In this document: piece by piece, positions 34,491 to 42,731 of the stretch
How the letters are laid out: the number at the start of each line of letters is the position of its first letter
How positions within the stretch are numbered: position 1 is the first letter of the stretch
Source of the DNA: Catalinimonas niigatensis
GTDB lineage: Bacteria; Bacteroidota; Bacteroidia; Cytophagales; Cyclobacteriaceae
DNA length: 64,000 nt
Direction of reading: 5' to 3'
Assembly: GCF_030506285.1 (NCBI RefSeq)
Contig: NZ_CP119422.1
Span: forward strand, 4,947,501-5,011,500
The notes under the pieces: model-generated
The model's input: the letters and a program-made list of their open reading frames with translations, nothing else
Told to the model about the DNA's origin: nothing
The model's database searches: none
Made by a program: the position numbers and the translations under genes

Positions 34491-37400
34491 ATGCTTAATA
34501 TATTGAACAAAGGCTTAGCAAAGTTATTTGGCAGCAAATCTGAAAAAGATATCAAAGAAGTGATGCCGCTGGTAGCGCAAATCAAAGCGGAGTATGAGAA
34601 ACTGCAGACCTTAAGCGATGATGGTATCAGGGATAAAACCGCTGAAATAAGAGCAATCATTGATGGTGATCTGGCTGACATTGACCAGCAACTCAAAGAA
34701 CTTCACGAAAAAGTAGAGAAGAGCCCTAAGATGGGCATTAATGAAAAAGAAAGAATCTTTGCACAGATTGACAAACTGGAAGAAGACCGCAATAAGGAAC
34801 TGGAAGATGTACTGCTGAAAGTGCTTCCTCAGGCTTTTGCGATCATGAGAGAAACGGCCCGCCGTTTTAAAGACAATGGTAAAATGGAAGTGAAAGCCAC
34901 GCTCTTTGATAAGCAGATGGCAGCTAAGCATGGACATATAACTATTGAAGGTGAAAAATCTATCTGGAGCAATCAGTGGCTGGCCGCCGGGCAAAAGATC
35001 ACCTGGGATATGGTGCATTATGATGTGCAGCTGATTGGTGGTATTGTTCTGCACCAGGGTAAAATTGCGGAGATGGCTACCGGTGAAGGTAAAACTTTAG
35101 TCGCTACGCTTCCTTCATTTTTGAATGCCCTGGCCAATCGGGGAGTGCATATCGTCACTGTAAATGATTATCTGGCCAAACGTGATGCCGAATGGATGGC
35201 TCCACTGTTTCAGTTTCATCAGATGACGGTAGATTGTATTGATAAATACCAGCCCAATTCAGACCAGCGCCGCGACGCCTACAAAGCGGATATTACCTAC
35301 GGTACCAACAATGAATTCGGCTTTGACTACCTGCGCGATAATATGGCGCGGGATATGGAAGACCTGGTACAGCGCAAGCACCACTTTGCGATGGTAGATG
35401 AGGTGGACTCCGTACTGGTAGATGAAGCCCGTACGCCCCTGATTATCTCCGGGCCGGTGCCGCGTGGTGATGAGCATGAGTTTTATGAGCTGAAACCTCG
35501 TATTTCCCGACTTTATGAAGCACAGAAAAAACTGGTCAACGAGCTGCTACAGGATGCCAAGAAAAAGATCAAAGAAGGAAATACCCAGGAAGGTGGGCTT
35601 TCCCTTTTCCGCGCTCATCGTGGTTTGCCCAAATACAAGCCATTGATCCGCTTCCTCAGTGAGATGGGTAACAAGGCAATCATGCAAAAGACGGAGAACT
35701 TCTACCTACAGGATAATTCCCGTAACATGCCGGAGGCAGATGCTCCCCTCTACTTCACGATTGAAGAGAAGAACAATAATATTGACCTGACAGAAAAAGG
35801 AATTGACCTGATTACTCAGACGGGTGAAGACCCGGAATTCTTTATTATGCCGGATATAGGAACAGCTATCGCTGATCTGGAGAAAGATGAGGTGTTGACA
35901 GATGAAGATAAGGTCAAGAAGAAAGACGAACTGATCAAGGATTATTCTGTCAAGTCACAGCGTATTCATACTGTCAATCAATTATTAAAGGCCTATGCGC
36001 TTTTTGAAAATGATCAGGAGTATATCCTTGCTGATGGTAAGGTGAAAATAGTAGATGAGCAGACCGGGCGTGTGATGGAAGGGCGTCGTTATTCAGATGG
36101 CTTGCACCAGGCCATTGAAGCCAAAGAAAATGTGAAGGTAGAAGAGGCGACCCAGACTTATGCTACGATAACTTTGCAGAACTATTTCCGCATGTATCAC
36201 AAGCTGGCCGGTATGACAGGTACAGCAGAAACAGAAGCTGGCGAGTTTCTGGAAATATATAAACTGGATGTGGTGGTGATCCCTACCAACCGTCCTATTG
36301 TGCGCGATGACCGTCAGGATCTGGTTTTCAAAACCATGCGTGAGAAGTTCAACTCAGTAGTGGATGAAATCAATGGGCTGACTGAAAAAGGTCGTCCGGT
36401 ACTGGTAGGTACTACCTCTGTAGAGATCTCAGAGATCCTGAGCCGTATGCTCAAAATGCGTAATGTGAACCACAACGTACTCAATGCCAAGCAACACCAG
36501 CGCGAAGCAGAAATTGTGGCAGAAGCTGGACAATCAGGCACTGTTACTATTGCTACCAACATGGCAGGTCGTGGTACGGATATTAAGCTTTCTCCTGAGT
36601 CCAAAGCGGCCGGAGGTTTGGCGATCATCGGTACTGAGCGCCATGAATCCCGCCGGGTAGACCGTCAGCTGAGAGGTCGTTCCGGACGTCAGGGTGACCC
36701 AGGTTCTTCCCAATTTTTCGTATCGCTGGAAGATAACCTGATGCGTCTCTTCGGTTCCGACCGTATTGCCAAACTCATGGACCGTATGGGACTGGAAGAA
36801 GGGGAGGTTATTCAGCATTCAATGGTGACCAGCTCTATTGAAAGAGCGCAGAAGAAAGTGGAGGAGAATAACTTTGCCATACGTAAGCGCCTGCTGGAAT
36901 ATGACAATGTGATGAACCAGCAGCGTGAGGTGATTTATGAGCGTCGGAAAAATGCCCTTCAGGGAGAGCGACTTCCGCTGGACATTATGAGCATGCTCTA
37001 TGATACCTGCGAAGACATTGTAATAGGTACCAAAGGTGTGAGTAATTACGAAAGCTTCAAACTGACGGTCTTAGGCACTTTGGGAATAGACTATCCGATT
37101 GAACACGCTGCATTTGATCAGACCACTGAAAACCAACTGACGCAGGATTTGTATCAATATGCTTATGAGCAGTATGGGCGAAAGAATACACAGATTGCTG
37201 AGAAATCCCTGCCGGTACTAAAAAATATCAAGGAGACCCGCGGCGCTACTGTAGAAAATATCCTGGTGCCTTTTACCAATGGCAAGATGCAACTGGGCGT
37301 ATCAGCCAACTTACAAAAAGTCATAGATACCGAAGGAGGAGAGATGATTCGTTCCATGGAAAAGGCGATCACGCTGGCCATCATTGACCAAAACTGGAAA

Positions 37401-37871
37401 GAGCATCTGCGCGAGATGGATGACCTTAAGCAATCGGTACAAAACGCAGTCTACGAGCAGAAAGACCCTCTGCTGATTTATAAATTTGAGGCGTTTGAAC
37501 TTTTCAAGCGGTTTATTGCCAAAGTCAATGAAGAAACCATTTCCTTCCTGATGAAAGCCGATATTCCGGTTCAGAATCCGGATCAGGTAAGGGAAGCCCG
37601 CTCAACCCGGCAAAGACAGCAGCAAAAGCTTCAGGAGACTAAAGAAGATTCTTCTTCGTTATTAGACCGGGGTAGCAGACAGAATGCTGCCGCAGCTCAG
37701 CGGAGCCGTCCACCTGCCGAACCGGTACAACCTGCCAAATCTGAAAAGGTAGCGGGCAGAAATGACAGGGTTAATGTGCAGTACAGTGATGGAAGTGTCA
37801 AGAAAAATGTTAAGTTTAAAACTGTAGAAGATGACCTCAAAAATAATCGTTGCGTAATCGTGGATGGTTAA
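34491..37871 (+). CDS. secA: Preprotein translocase ATPase SecA
   Basis: SecA drives protein export through SecYEG. The 1,126-residue length and layout are typical of Bacteroidota. NBD1 has Walker A ATGEGKT (about 196-202) and a DEVDSVLVDEARTPLIISG block (about 300-320); a long insertion typical of the phylum lies around 345-480. NBD2 contains RVMEGRRYSDGLHQAIEAKE, MTGTAETE and TNMAGRGTDIKL, and ends with DRQLRGRSGRQGDPGSSQFFVSLEDNLMRLFGSDR. The wing and scaffold domain follow to about 1,030. The C-terminus lacks the zinc-binding CxC motif and ends in RNDRVNVQYSDGSVKKNVKF, as in related Cytophagales. The next gene overlaps it by 8 bp. Confidence 0.97.
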   Translation: MLNILNKGLAKLFGSKSEKDIKEVMPLVAQIKAEYEKLQTLSDDGIRDKTAEIRAIIDGDLADIDQQLKELHEKVEKSPKMGINEKERIFAQIDKLEEDRNKELEDVLLKVLPQAFAIMRETARRFKDNGKMEVKATLFDKQMAAKHGHITIEGEKSIWSNQWLAAGQKITWDMVHYDVQLIGGIVLHQGKIAEMATGEGKTLVATLPSFLNALANRGVHIVTVNDYLAKRDAEWMAPLFQFHQMTVDCIDKYQPNSDQRRDAYKADITYGTNNEFGFDYLRDNMARDMEDLVQRKHHFAMVDEVDSVLVDEARTPLIISGPVPRGDEHEFYELKPRISRLYEAQKKLVNELLQDAKKKIKEGNTQEGGLSLFRAHRGLPKYKPLIRFLSEMGNKAIMQKTENFYLQDNSRNMPEADAPLYFTIEEKNNNIDLTEKGIDLITQTGEDPEFFIMPDIGTAIADLEKDEVLTDEDKVKKKDELIKDYSVKSQRIHTVNQLLKAYALFENDQEYILADGKVKIVDEQTGRVMEGRRYSDGLHQAIEAKENVKVEEATQTYATITLQNYFRMYHKLAGMTGTAETEAGEFLEIYKLDVVVIPTNRPIVRDDRQDLVFKTMREKFNSVVDEINGLTEKGRPVLVGTTSVEISEILSRMLKMRNVNHNVLNAKQHQREAEIVAEAGQSGTVTIATNMAGRGTDIKLSPESKAAGGLAIIGTERHESRRVDRQLRGRSGRQGDPGSSQFFVSLEDNLMRLFGSDRIAKLMDRMGLEEGEVIQHSMVTSSIERAQKKVEENNFAIRKRLLEYDNVMNQQREVIYERRKNALQGERLPLDIMSMLYDTCEDIVIGTKGVSNYESFKLTVLGTLGIDYPIEHAAFDQTTENQLTQDLYQYAYEQYGRKNTQIAEKSLPVLKNIKETRGATVENILVPFTNGKMQLGVSANLQKVIDTEGGEMIRSMEKAITLAIIDQNWKEHLREMDDLKQSVQNAVYEQKDPLLIYKFEAFELFKRFIAKVNEETISFLMKADIPVQNPDQVREARSTRQRQQQKLQETKEDSSSLLDRGSRQNAAAAQRSRPPAEPVQPAKSEKVAGRNDRVNVQYSDGSVKKNVKFKTVEDDLKNNRCVIVDG

Positions 37872-38703
37872 CATCAAAACACTACCTAATCTAAGCCTCT
37901 GGATATTCCTGCTGTCATGCCTGAGCTGTACGTATGTGCAGCAGGCTGAGCAGTCGGTAACAGAAATCAACATTCAGGGAGAGCCTGGAAATTTTCATGG
38001 CTTTCGCATGTATGCATTTGAGTTCAAAGGACGACAAAGCAGAATTGTTGTGCCCAAACGTGCCGCTAAGGGAAACCCCTGGGTTTGGCGGGCACGCTTT
38101 TTTGGGCATCGCCCTGAGGTAGATATGGAATTGCTCTCCAGAGGCTTTTATGTAGCGTATATTGATGTCACAGATCTTTATGGTAGTCCTCCGGCAGTAG
38201 AAATCTGGAACGAATTTTATAATTATGTCACCCAGGAGTACGATTTTGCCCCCAAAGTAGTGATGGAAGGCATGAGCCGTGGGGGCCTCATTGTGTTTAA
38301 CTGGGCCGCCGAAAACACCAAAAAAATATCCTGTATTTATGTAGATGCTCCGGTCTTGGATTTTAAGAGTTGGCCAGGGGGTAAGATGAGTGGTAGGGGA
38401 AGTGAAGAAGATTGGCAGAAATGTCTGGCAGCATATGGGCTGTCAGAAGAGGAAGCCATGAAATATCAGTACAATCCTGTGGACAATATTGACCCCATTT
38501 TAGAAGCTAAAATCCCTCTGCTGATTGTTTCAGGAGATGAGGATAATGTGGTTCCTTATGAAGAAAATGCAGGACTGATTGTAAAAGCATACGAAGACCG
38601 TAAACTGGATGTTAAAGTGATTATGAAAGAAGGGGTTGGACATGTACATGGCCTGGACGATGCCCGTCCTATTACCAATTTTATTCTGAAACATTCCCGC
38701 TAA
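37864..38703 (+). CDS. Alpha/beta hydrolase, lipoprotein
   Basis: A 279-residue exported protein whose ATG lies inside the end of secA (8-bp overlap), so the two are translated from one mRNA. The signal ends in LSCLSC, giving a lipid-anchored Cys at about 22. The fold has FARF-like strands, DVTDLYG, and a nucleophile elbow EGMSRGG with Ser138. The acid Asp is in VSGDEDNVVPYEEN (about 230-240), and the His in GVGHVHGLDDA. It resembles prolyl-oligopeptidase or esterase-type hydrolases of Bacteroidota. Substrate unknown. A connection with export is not implied by its activity, only by position. Confidence 0.88.
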   Translation: MVNIKTLPNLSLWIFLLSCLSCTYVQQAEQSVTEINIQGEPGNFHGFRMYAFEFKGRQSRIVVPKRAAKGNPWVWRARFFGHRPEVDMELLSRGFYVAYIDVTDLYGSPPAVEIWNEFYNYVTQEYDFAPKVVMEGMSRGGLIVFNWAAENTKKISCIYVDAPVLDFKSWPGGKMSGRGSEEDWQKCLAAYGLSEEEAMKYQYNPVDNIDPILEAKIPLLIVSGDEDNVVPYEENAGLIVKAYEDRKLDVKVIMKEGVGHVHGLDDARPITNFILKHSR

Positions 38704-38767
38704 ACTTGCAGCTTGCCCGTTTTTTGCCTAATCTTTGCTATGCTCATTGTTAAAATTTAAGTGTTTA

Positions 38768-39634
38768 ATGGCAAAAAAATCTACGCGTTACCTACTGCTC
38801 GTTATCCTGATTGTGGCAGTATTTATCATTCTCTTAGTATTGCTGAAAGGCAGGCAGGAATCGCCTGCTCCTACAGAAAGAACACAGGCTGAGCGTGAAG
38901 TTGAGAACCCTGCTGCTAAAGATAAATCCGGTGCCGGTGAAACTACTGTTGCATTTGACTACTTACCCCGTTCAGTCAATCAGCAGATCATCCGGCATCA
39001 GTATATTACCCTCTCTTATGTAGAGAAACATGAACAGGCAGAGTGGGTAGCTTATGAACTGACAGGCAGAGAAGTGCAGGGCATAGAGGAGCGTACGGAT
39101 GATTTTCGTGAAGATCCTATGGTAAAAACAGGTTCGGCTACTCTGGAAGATTACTATCGTTCAGGCTATGATCGCGGACATCTGGCACCAGCCGGAGATA
39201 TGAAATTTTCTGAAGAAGCCATGAGTGAAAGTTTCTTTATGTCAAACATGAGTCCTCAGTTGCCGGAATTCAATCGCGGCATCTGGCGCCTGCTGGAAGA
39301 GCAGGTGCGCGAATGGGCACTAGAAAATGGGAAACTGTTCGTAGTGACTGGTCCGGTATTTAACCAAAGATCCAGAAGGATAGGAGATAACAAAGTCAGT
39401 ATCCCTAAGGCCTATTATAAAGTGTTGCTGGACTATACGGAACCGGAAATCAAAGCGATTGGCTTTCTATTGCCTAACGAAGGCTCTGATAAGGATATCT
39501 TTACCTTTGCTGTACCCATTGATAGCATAGAGAAGGTCACTCAGATTGACTTCTTTCCAGCTTTGCCCGAACAGGAGGAAGTGCTGCTGGAAAGTGAAGT
39601 GGAGGTTTCTCTTTGGATCGGTGCTTCTTATTAA
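38768..39634 (+). CDS. DNA/RNA non-specific endonuclease (NucA/EndA type), membrane-anchored
   Basis: ATG at 38768 gives MAKKSTRYLLLVILIVAVFIILLVLL, a single N-terminal anchor; a longer frame begins with TTG at 38735 and is less likely. About 288 residues. The nuclease domain has YDRGHLAPAGDM, the DRGH motif whose His is the general base, and the metal-binding Asn in a nearby MSNMSPQLPEFNRGIW helix, followed by WRLLEEQVREWA and VVTGPVF. Such enzymes digest DNA and RNA outside the cytoplasm for nutrient recovery or defence. Gene order behind secA and before an L,D-transpeptidase suggests one operon of envelope-related genes; no immunity protein is seen. Confidence 0.92.
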   Translation: MAKKSTRYLLLVILIVAVFIILLVLLKGRQESPAPTERTQAEREVENPAAKDKSGAGETTVAFDYLPRSVNQQIIRHQYITLSYVEKHEQAEWVAYELTGREVQGIEERTDDFREDPMVKTGSATLEDYYRSGYDRGHLAPAGDMKFSEEAMSESFFMSNMSPQLPEFNRGIWRLLEEQVREWALENGKLFVVTGPVFNQRSRRIGDNKVSIPKAYYKVLLDYTEPEIKAIGFLLPNEGSDKDIFTFAVPIDSIEKVTQIDFFPALPEQEEVLLESEVEVSLWIGASY

Positions 39635-40147
39635 ATGCTTAGGGTTTTAGCTTTTCTTGGTATTCTTTTTCTATCGGCCTTTTGTTATGCCTTGTTTCCC
39701 AGCCGCCGGCTTCCGCTGCATATCGTTGGAGATCAACTTGTAGTGTACAAAAGGAAGCGTAAACTTCAGTTGTGGTCAAAAGGTAAACGGATCAAAACTT
39801 ACACAATAGCATTGGGGCAAAAACCAACGGGCGCTAAAGAGATAGAAGGAGATATGCGAACGCCCCAGGGAGTGTATACAATCCACAGCAGAAATCCTGA
39901 AAGCGCATTTTATCTTAACCTGGGCATATCCTATCCTAATGAAAAGGATAAAGCATATGCCAACGAACTTGGGCACTCAGCCGGTGGCGCCATCAAAATT
40001 CACGGTTTAAGAAATGGTTCAGGCTGGAAAGGCCGCTTCCATCGCCTGAACGACTGGACTGCCGGATGTATAGCGGTTACCAATGCGGAGATGAAAGAGT
40101 TGTATCGTGCTGTTCCTTTGGGGACACCCATTATTATTCATCCCTGA
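39635..40147 (+). CDS. L,D-transpeptidase (YkuD domain)
   Basis: The 170-residue protein starts with the ATG directly after the stop of the nuclease gene. An N-terminal hydrophobic segment (about 4-22) anchors or exports it. The YkuD catalytic domain contains IVGDQLVVYKRKRKLQLW, GDMRTPQGVYTI (about 70-80), IKIHGLRNG with the His, and DWTAGCIAVTN with the catalytic Cys at about 145. These enzymes make 3-3 cross-links in peptidoglycan or attach lipoproteins. Signal, motif spacing and length are all normal. It is probably the last gene of the secA-nuclease transcript. Confidence 0.93.
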   Translation: MLRVLAFLGILFLSAFCYALFPSRRLPLHIVGDQLVVYKRKRKLQLWSKGKRIKTYTIALGQKPTGAKEIEGDMRTPQGVYTIHSRNPESAFYLNLGISYPNEKDKAYANELGHSAGGAIKIHGLRNGSGWKGRFHRLNDWTAGCIAVTNAEMKELYRAVPLGTPIIIHP

Positions 40148-40153
40148 TTTAAG

Positions 40154-40183
40154 TATCCTGAGTTTTTTTTATTGCTCAGGATA
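40154..40183. terminator. Hairpin between convergent genes
   Basis: TATCCTGAG (40154-40162) and CTCAGGATA (40175-40183) form a perfect 9-bp stem; a T8 run lies in the loop. The right arm overlaps the last codons of the minus-strand gene, so it may serve both directions. Not a classical terminator. Confidence 0.35.
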
Positions 40184-40840
40184 GAGTAATTCACCCTCTT
40201 TCTTCAGCTTGTTGAGCAGTAGTTTTTGCGTCTGATACCAGATGGGTGTGATGTCAATACCTGCTTCTTTCAATGCTCTGGCGGTCCACACATTAGAGTT
40301 TTTGGGGAAATAGTAAGATTGACTACCCAAAAAGAAGCGACTGTTTTGATAAAGACCGTCTTTTAAGGCAATGACTCTGGAGGAGTCGTTTTGCTTAAAT
40401 TGTTCTTGAAGAAAGGTGCAAAGATTGTCATATCCTTCTTTAGCAATCTCAAGAGAAATCGTTTCATCAGCATAGTATTTCAGATTGCTAATCTGATGCA
40501 GACCCATAACCTGCAAAGCACTGGAAGTGGGCCATACTATTGCTTTTGTGCCGTACCATAGATTAAATCCCCGGTTTTGATAAAAATCTTTATCTCCCCA
40601 ACCTATCTGCAAATAGGCATAGTCACTAAAATCATGTTGATCAGGCCAGAGCGAGTCTGGAATACAGCCAGCGGGCACCACTACACCGCTATGCCAGCCC
40701 TGGCTAACCACATAAATCTGCTGTGATTTTTTGGTTACTGCTTTGCTATCCTCATTTTGCACTTTACAGCTGACAAAGAAGATCAGCAGTAATAAGCTGG
40801 AAAATGAAATGAAGTTTTTGAGGAAGCTAAAGCTATACAC
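40169..40840 (-). CDS. DUF2459 (TIGR02117) family lipoprotein
   Basis: The 223-residue protein has a lipoprotein signal ending in FFVSC. Typical DUF2459 blocks follow: QQIYVVSQGWHSGVVVP (about 41-57) with the conserved His, YLQIGWGDKDFYQ (about 76-88), WYGTKAIVWPTSSALQVMG and, near the end, NVWTARALKEAGIDITP. The family has a conserved His and Asp but no known activity; it is found in many Gram-negative bacteria. It stands alone on its strand between the L,D-transpeptidase and the FG-GAP gene, so no context-based function follows. Confidence 0.9.
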   Translation of the reverse strand: MYSFSFLKNFISFSSLLLLIFFVSCKVQNEDSKAVTKKSQQIYVVSQGWHSGVVVPAGCIPDSLWPDQHDFSDYAYLQIGWGDKDFYQNRGFNLWYGTKAIVWPTSSALQVMGLHQISNLKYYADETISLEIAKEGYDNLCTFLQEQFKQNDSSRVIALKDGLYQNSRFFLGSQSYYFPKNSNVWTARALKEAGIDITPIWYQTQKLLLNKLKKEGELLYPEQ

Positions 40841-40964
40841 GATAAAAAAATGATCTATACATGATCAACAATGTAATCTACAGATTGATTACCAAAAATA
40901 CATATACAAGCCGTGCTTATGAATGTGAACTGAGTGGATTTTGAAATATAATTTAACACTTTGG

Positions 40965-42149
40965 TTATTGCCCCTGCTGCTTACTTATTCTGCTATTCCA
41001 GTAGATTTTAAGGTTTTTAGTTGCCCTACCGGCGGCAATGATGTCCAGGTCTCCATCATTATCCAAGTCGGCGACTTTCAGGTCCTCGCAGGCCATACCA
41101 TCTTCATCAATAAAATAATGCATCCACGATTCACCGGTGTTATCCATAGGCACAAAAATCTTGATACCCACTTTGTCTTTTTTGTTAGGTTCTCTCCATC
41201 CTACAATGATCTGATCTCTGCCCATCCCCAGCACATCGGCTACTGCCAGCGCATGACCTTCTTTCAGGTCATCATAAAGTACCGTTTTCTGTGCATAGTC
41301 TTTGCCACCGTAGTACATCAGATGGGTGCCATGCATAGGCTCAATGGTGGTAATAAAAGCAGTATTCCCCAGCTTGCCCTGGCTGATTTCTCCGGCAGCC
41401 TGCTTTAGATTCGCCATCTTTTGGGTATGCCACTGACTCTCTTCATATACATACTGTTTCACTCCTTCTTTGCCAGTCACCAGGAAAGAAGAGGATTGAT
41501 TATTCTGATCATCTACGGCAAAATTATGGGTCATGTGCATGCTGCTGTCTACCAAAGCGACCTCCCAGTCGGATGCAGGGTTCTGCGGCATATCGTAAGC
41601 CAACACTTTCACCCCTGCCCCCTTGCCTCCTTTGTTACCACGCCCGTGTAAGGGTAGTACAATTAACTTGTAGTCGTTCTCTCCGCTACGAATCCAGCGC
41701 ATCCGGTGTACAGTGGGTTCATGCTGCAATTGAACGGGCGTCCAGAGGTCTTCCGGGTTTTCAGGACGTATCAGATAATGTACCGAACCGGAAGCGGAAG
41801 TATCGCTGGTTTCTCCGGGATTCCATTGTGCGCCTACTGCTACTTCTACCATTCCGTCCTGGTTAATATCGCGGGCAGCCAGACAGACATTGTCCCGTTC
41901 AGTGAGACCATCTACCATCACAAAACGCTTCCAGTCTCCATTACGATACCAGACAAACTGCTTCTGATCGGCCAGAATGATGTCCAGATTGCCATCTCCA
42001 TCTACATCACCGGTTTCCAAACCGTATCCGATATCTATTTCATCAATGGTTTCTTCCACAAAGGGAGAAGACAGTACTTGTGCAAAAAGTGATGAAAAAG
42101 TAAAAAATAACAGAAAAAAAGCAGATGAGATTGCATATAAGATATTCAT
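40965..42149 (-). CDS. Exported FG-GAP/VCBS repeat protein
   Basis: A 394-residue protein with Sec signal peptide ending in SSLFAQ (about residue 24). It is built from seven-bladed propeller-type repeats with calcium loops: YGLETGDVDGDGNLDIILAD (about 42-61), LAARDINQDGMVEVAVGAQ, and near the end KVADLDNDGDLDIIAAGR. The Asp-x-Asp-x-Asp-Gly loops are those of FG-GAP/VCBS domains. In glycan-degrading Bacteroidota such proteins occur near sulfatases and PVC-type cytochromes, and are thought to bind carbohydrate or other proteins. It diverges from the small acidic protein gene and the cytochrome gene downstream. Confidence 0.88.
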   Translation of the reverse strand: MNILYAISSAFFLLFFTFSSLFAQVLSSPFVEETIDEIDIGYGLETGDVDGDGNLDIILADQKQFVWYRNGDWKRFVMVDGLTERDNVCLAARDINQDGMVEVAVGAQWNPGETSDTSASGSVHYLIRPENPEDLWTPVQLQHEPTVHRMRWIRSGENDYKLIVLPLHGRGNKGGKGAGVKVLAYDMPQNPASDWEVALVDSSMHMTHNFAVDDQNNQSSSFLVTGKEGVKQYVYEESQWHTQKMANLKQAAGEISQGKLGNTAFITTIEPMHGTHLMYYGGKDYAQKTVLYDDLKEGHALAVADVLGMGRDQIIVGWREPNKKDKVGIKIFVPMDNTGESWMHYFIDEDGMACEDLKVADLDNDGDLDIIAAGRATKNLKIYWNSRISKQQGQ

Positions 42150-42281
42150 AATAGAAGATTTATATAATTATTGCATGAACAAAGGTACGGATAAAGTTAA
42201 AGATTAGATGATTTATGGTTGAATATTTCATCTCTTGCTTATGTATGGCATGCCTCATTTCTTGGAAGAGCAGATATGCAT

Positions 42282-42298
42282 TTTGTAACTTTTACAAA
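42282..42298. promoter_or_regulatory. 17-bp palindrome TTTGTAACTTTTACAAA
   Basis: The arms TTTGTAA and TTACAAA are perfect, with a 3-bp centre, about 90 bp before the small acidic protein start. The shape resembles operators of Crp/Fnr-type dimers, although the exact consensus differs. Candidate operator only. Confidence 0.3.
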
Positions 42299-42389
42299 TA
42301 CCACACGCTTTCTTGAATGCTTTGGCAACAAACGCTAATATTATTCTGGTAATTAATAGTATTAATTGTTTAACCATAAAGTGAGTCGT

Positions 42390-42581
42390 ATGAAAAATTC
42401 TACAAATTTTAGCATTAATAATTTTGATCAGGAAGCTTACAATGATGCAGATTTCGGTTTTGATACCGGATTTGATGATTTTCTGTTTGAGCAGATAGAA
42501 GAGGTAACTTCAGAGGAGATAGATCTTTTTGATCTGGATGATTACGAGGAAGATGAGGACAATTTTGACGGTGTCTTCTGA
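42390..42581 (+). CDS. Small acidic, Phe-rich protein (63 residues)
   Basis: The likely start is ATG at 42390 (MKNSTNFSINNFDQ); the longer frame begins with TTG. By my count 22 of 63 residues are Asp or Glu and 10 are Phe, with a single Lys, so the protein is very acidic. The end reads LFDLDDYEEDEDNFDGVF. No signal or known domain. It has its own upstream gap with a palindrome and is followed by a good terminator 23 bp after the stop, so it forms an independent transcription unit. Such features suggest a real, perhaps abundant small protein, for example a nucleic-acid mimic or chaperone-like tail, but no function can be assigned. Confidence 0.6.
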   Translation: MKNSTNFSINNFDQEAYNDADFGFDTGFDDFLFEQIEEVTSEEIDLFDLDDYEEDEDNFDGVF

Positions 42582-42604
42582 GGAATCAGCCCTGAATTAA
42601 CCAG

Positions 42605-42651
42605 AAGCCGGTAGCAATAAGGAGAATATCCTTGGGCTATCGGCTTTTTTG
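42605..42651 (+). terminator. Rho-independent terminator after the acidic protein gene
   Basis: AGCCGGTAGC (42605-42614) pairs with GGCTATCGGCT (about 42635-42645, one bulge and a G-U) and a T6 run follows. It isolates the small gene from the PVC-type cytochrome gene downstream. Confidence 0.75.
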
Positions 42652-42731
42652 TGGGATCTTATCAGCAATGTAGCGGGTATTTATTATCTTGATGCCTCAA
42701 GACAATTCCTGAAATTAAACTACTCATTCCT

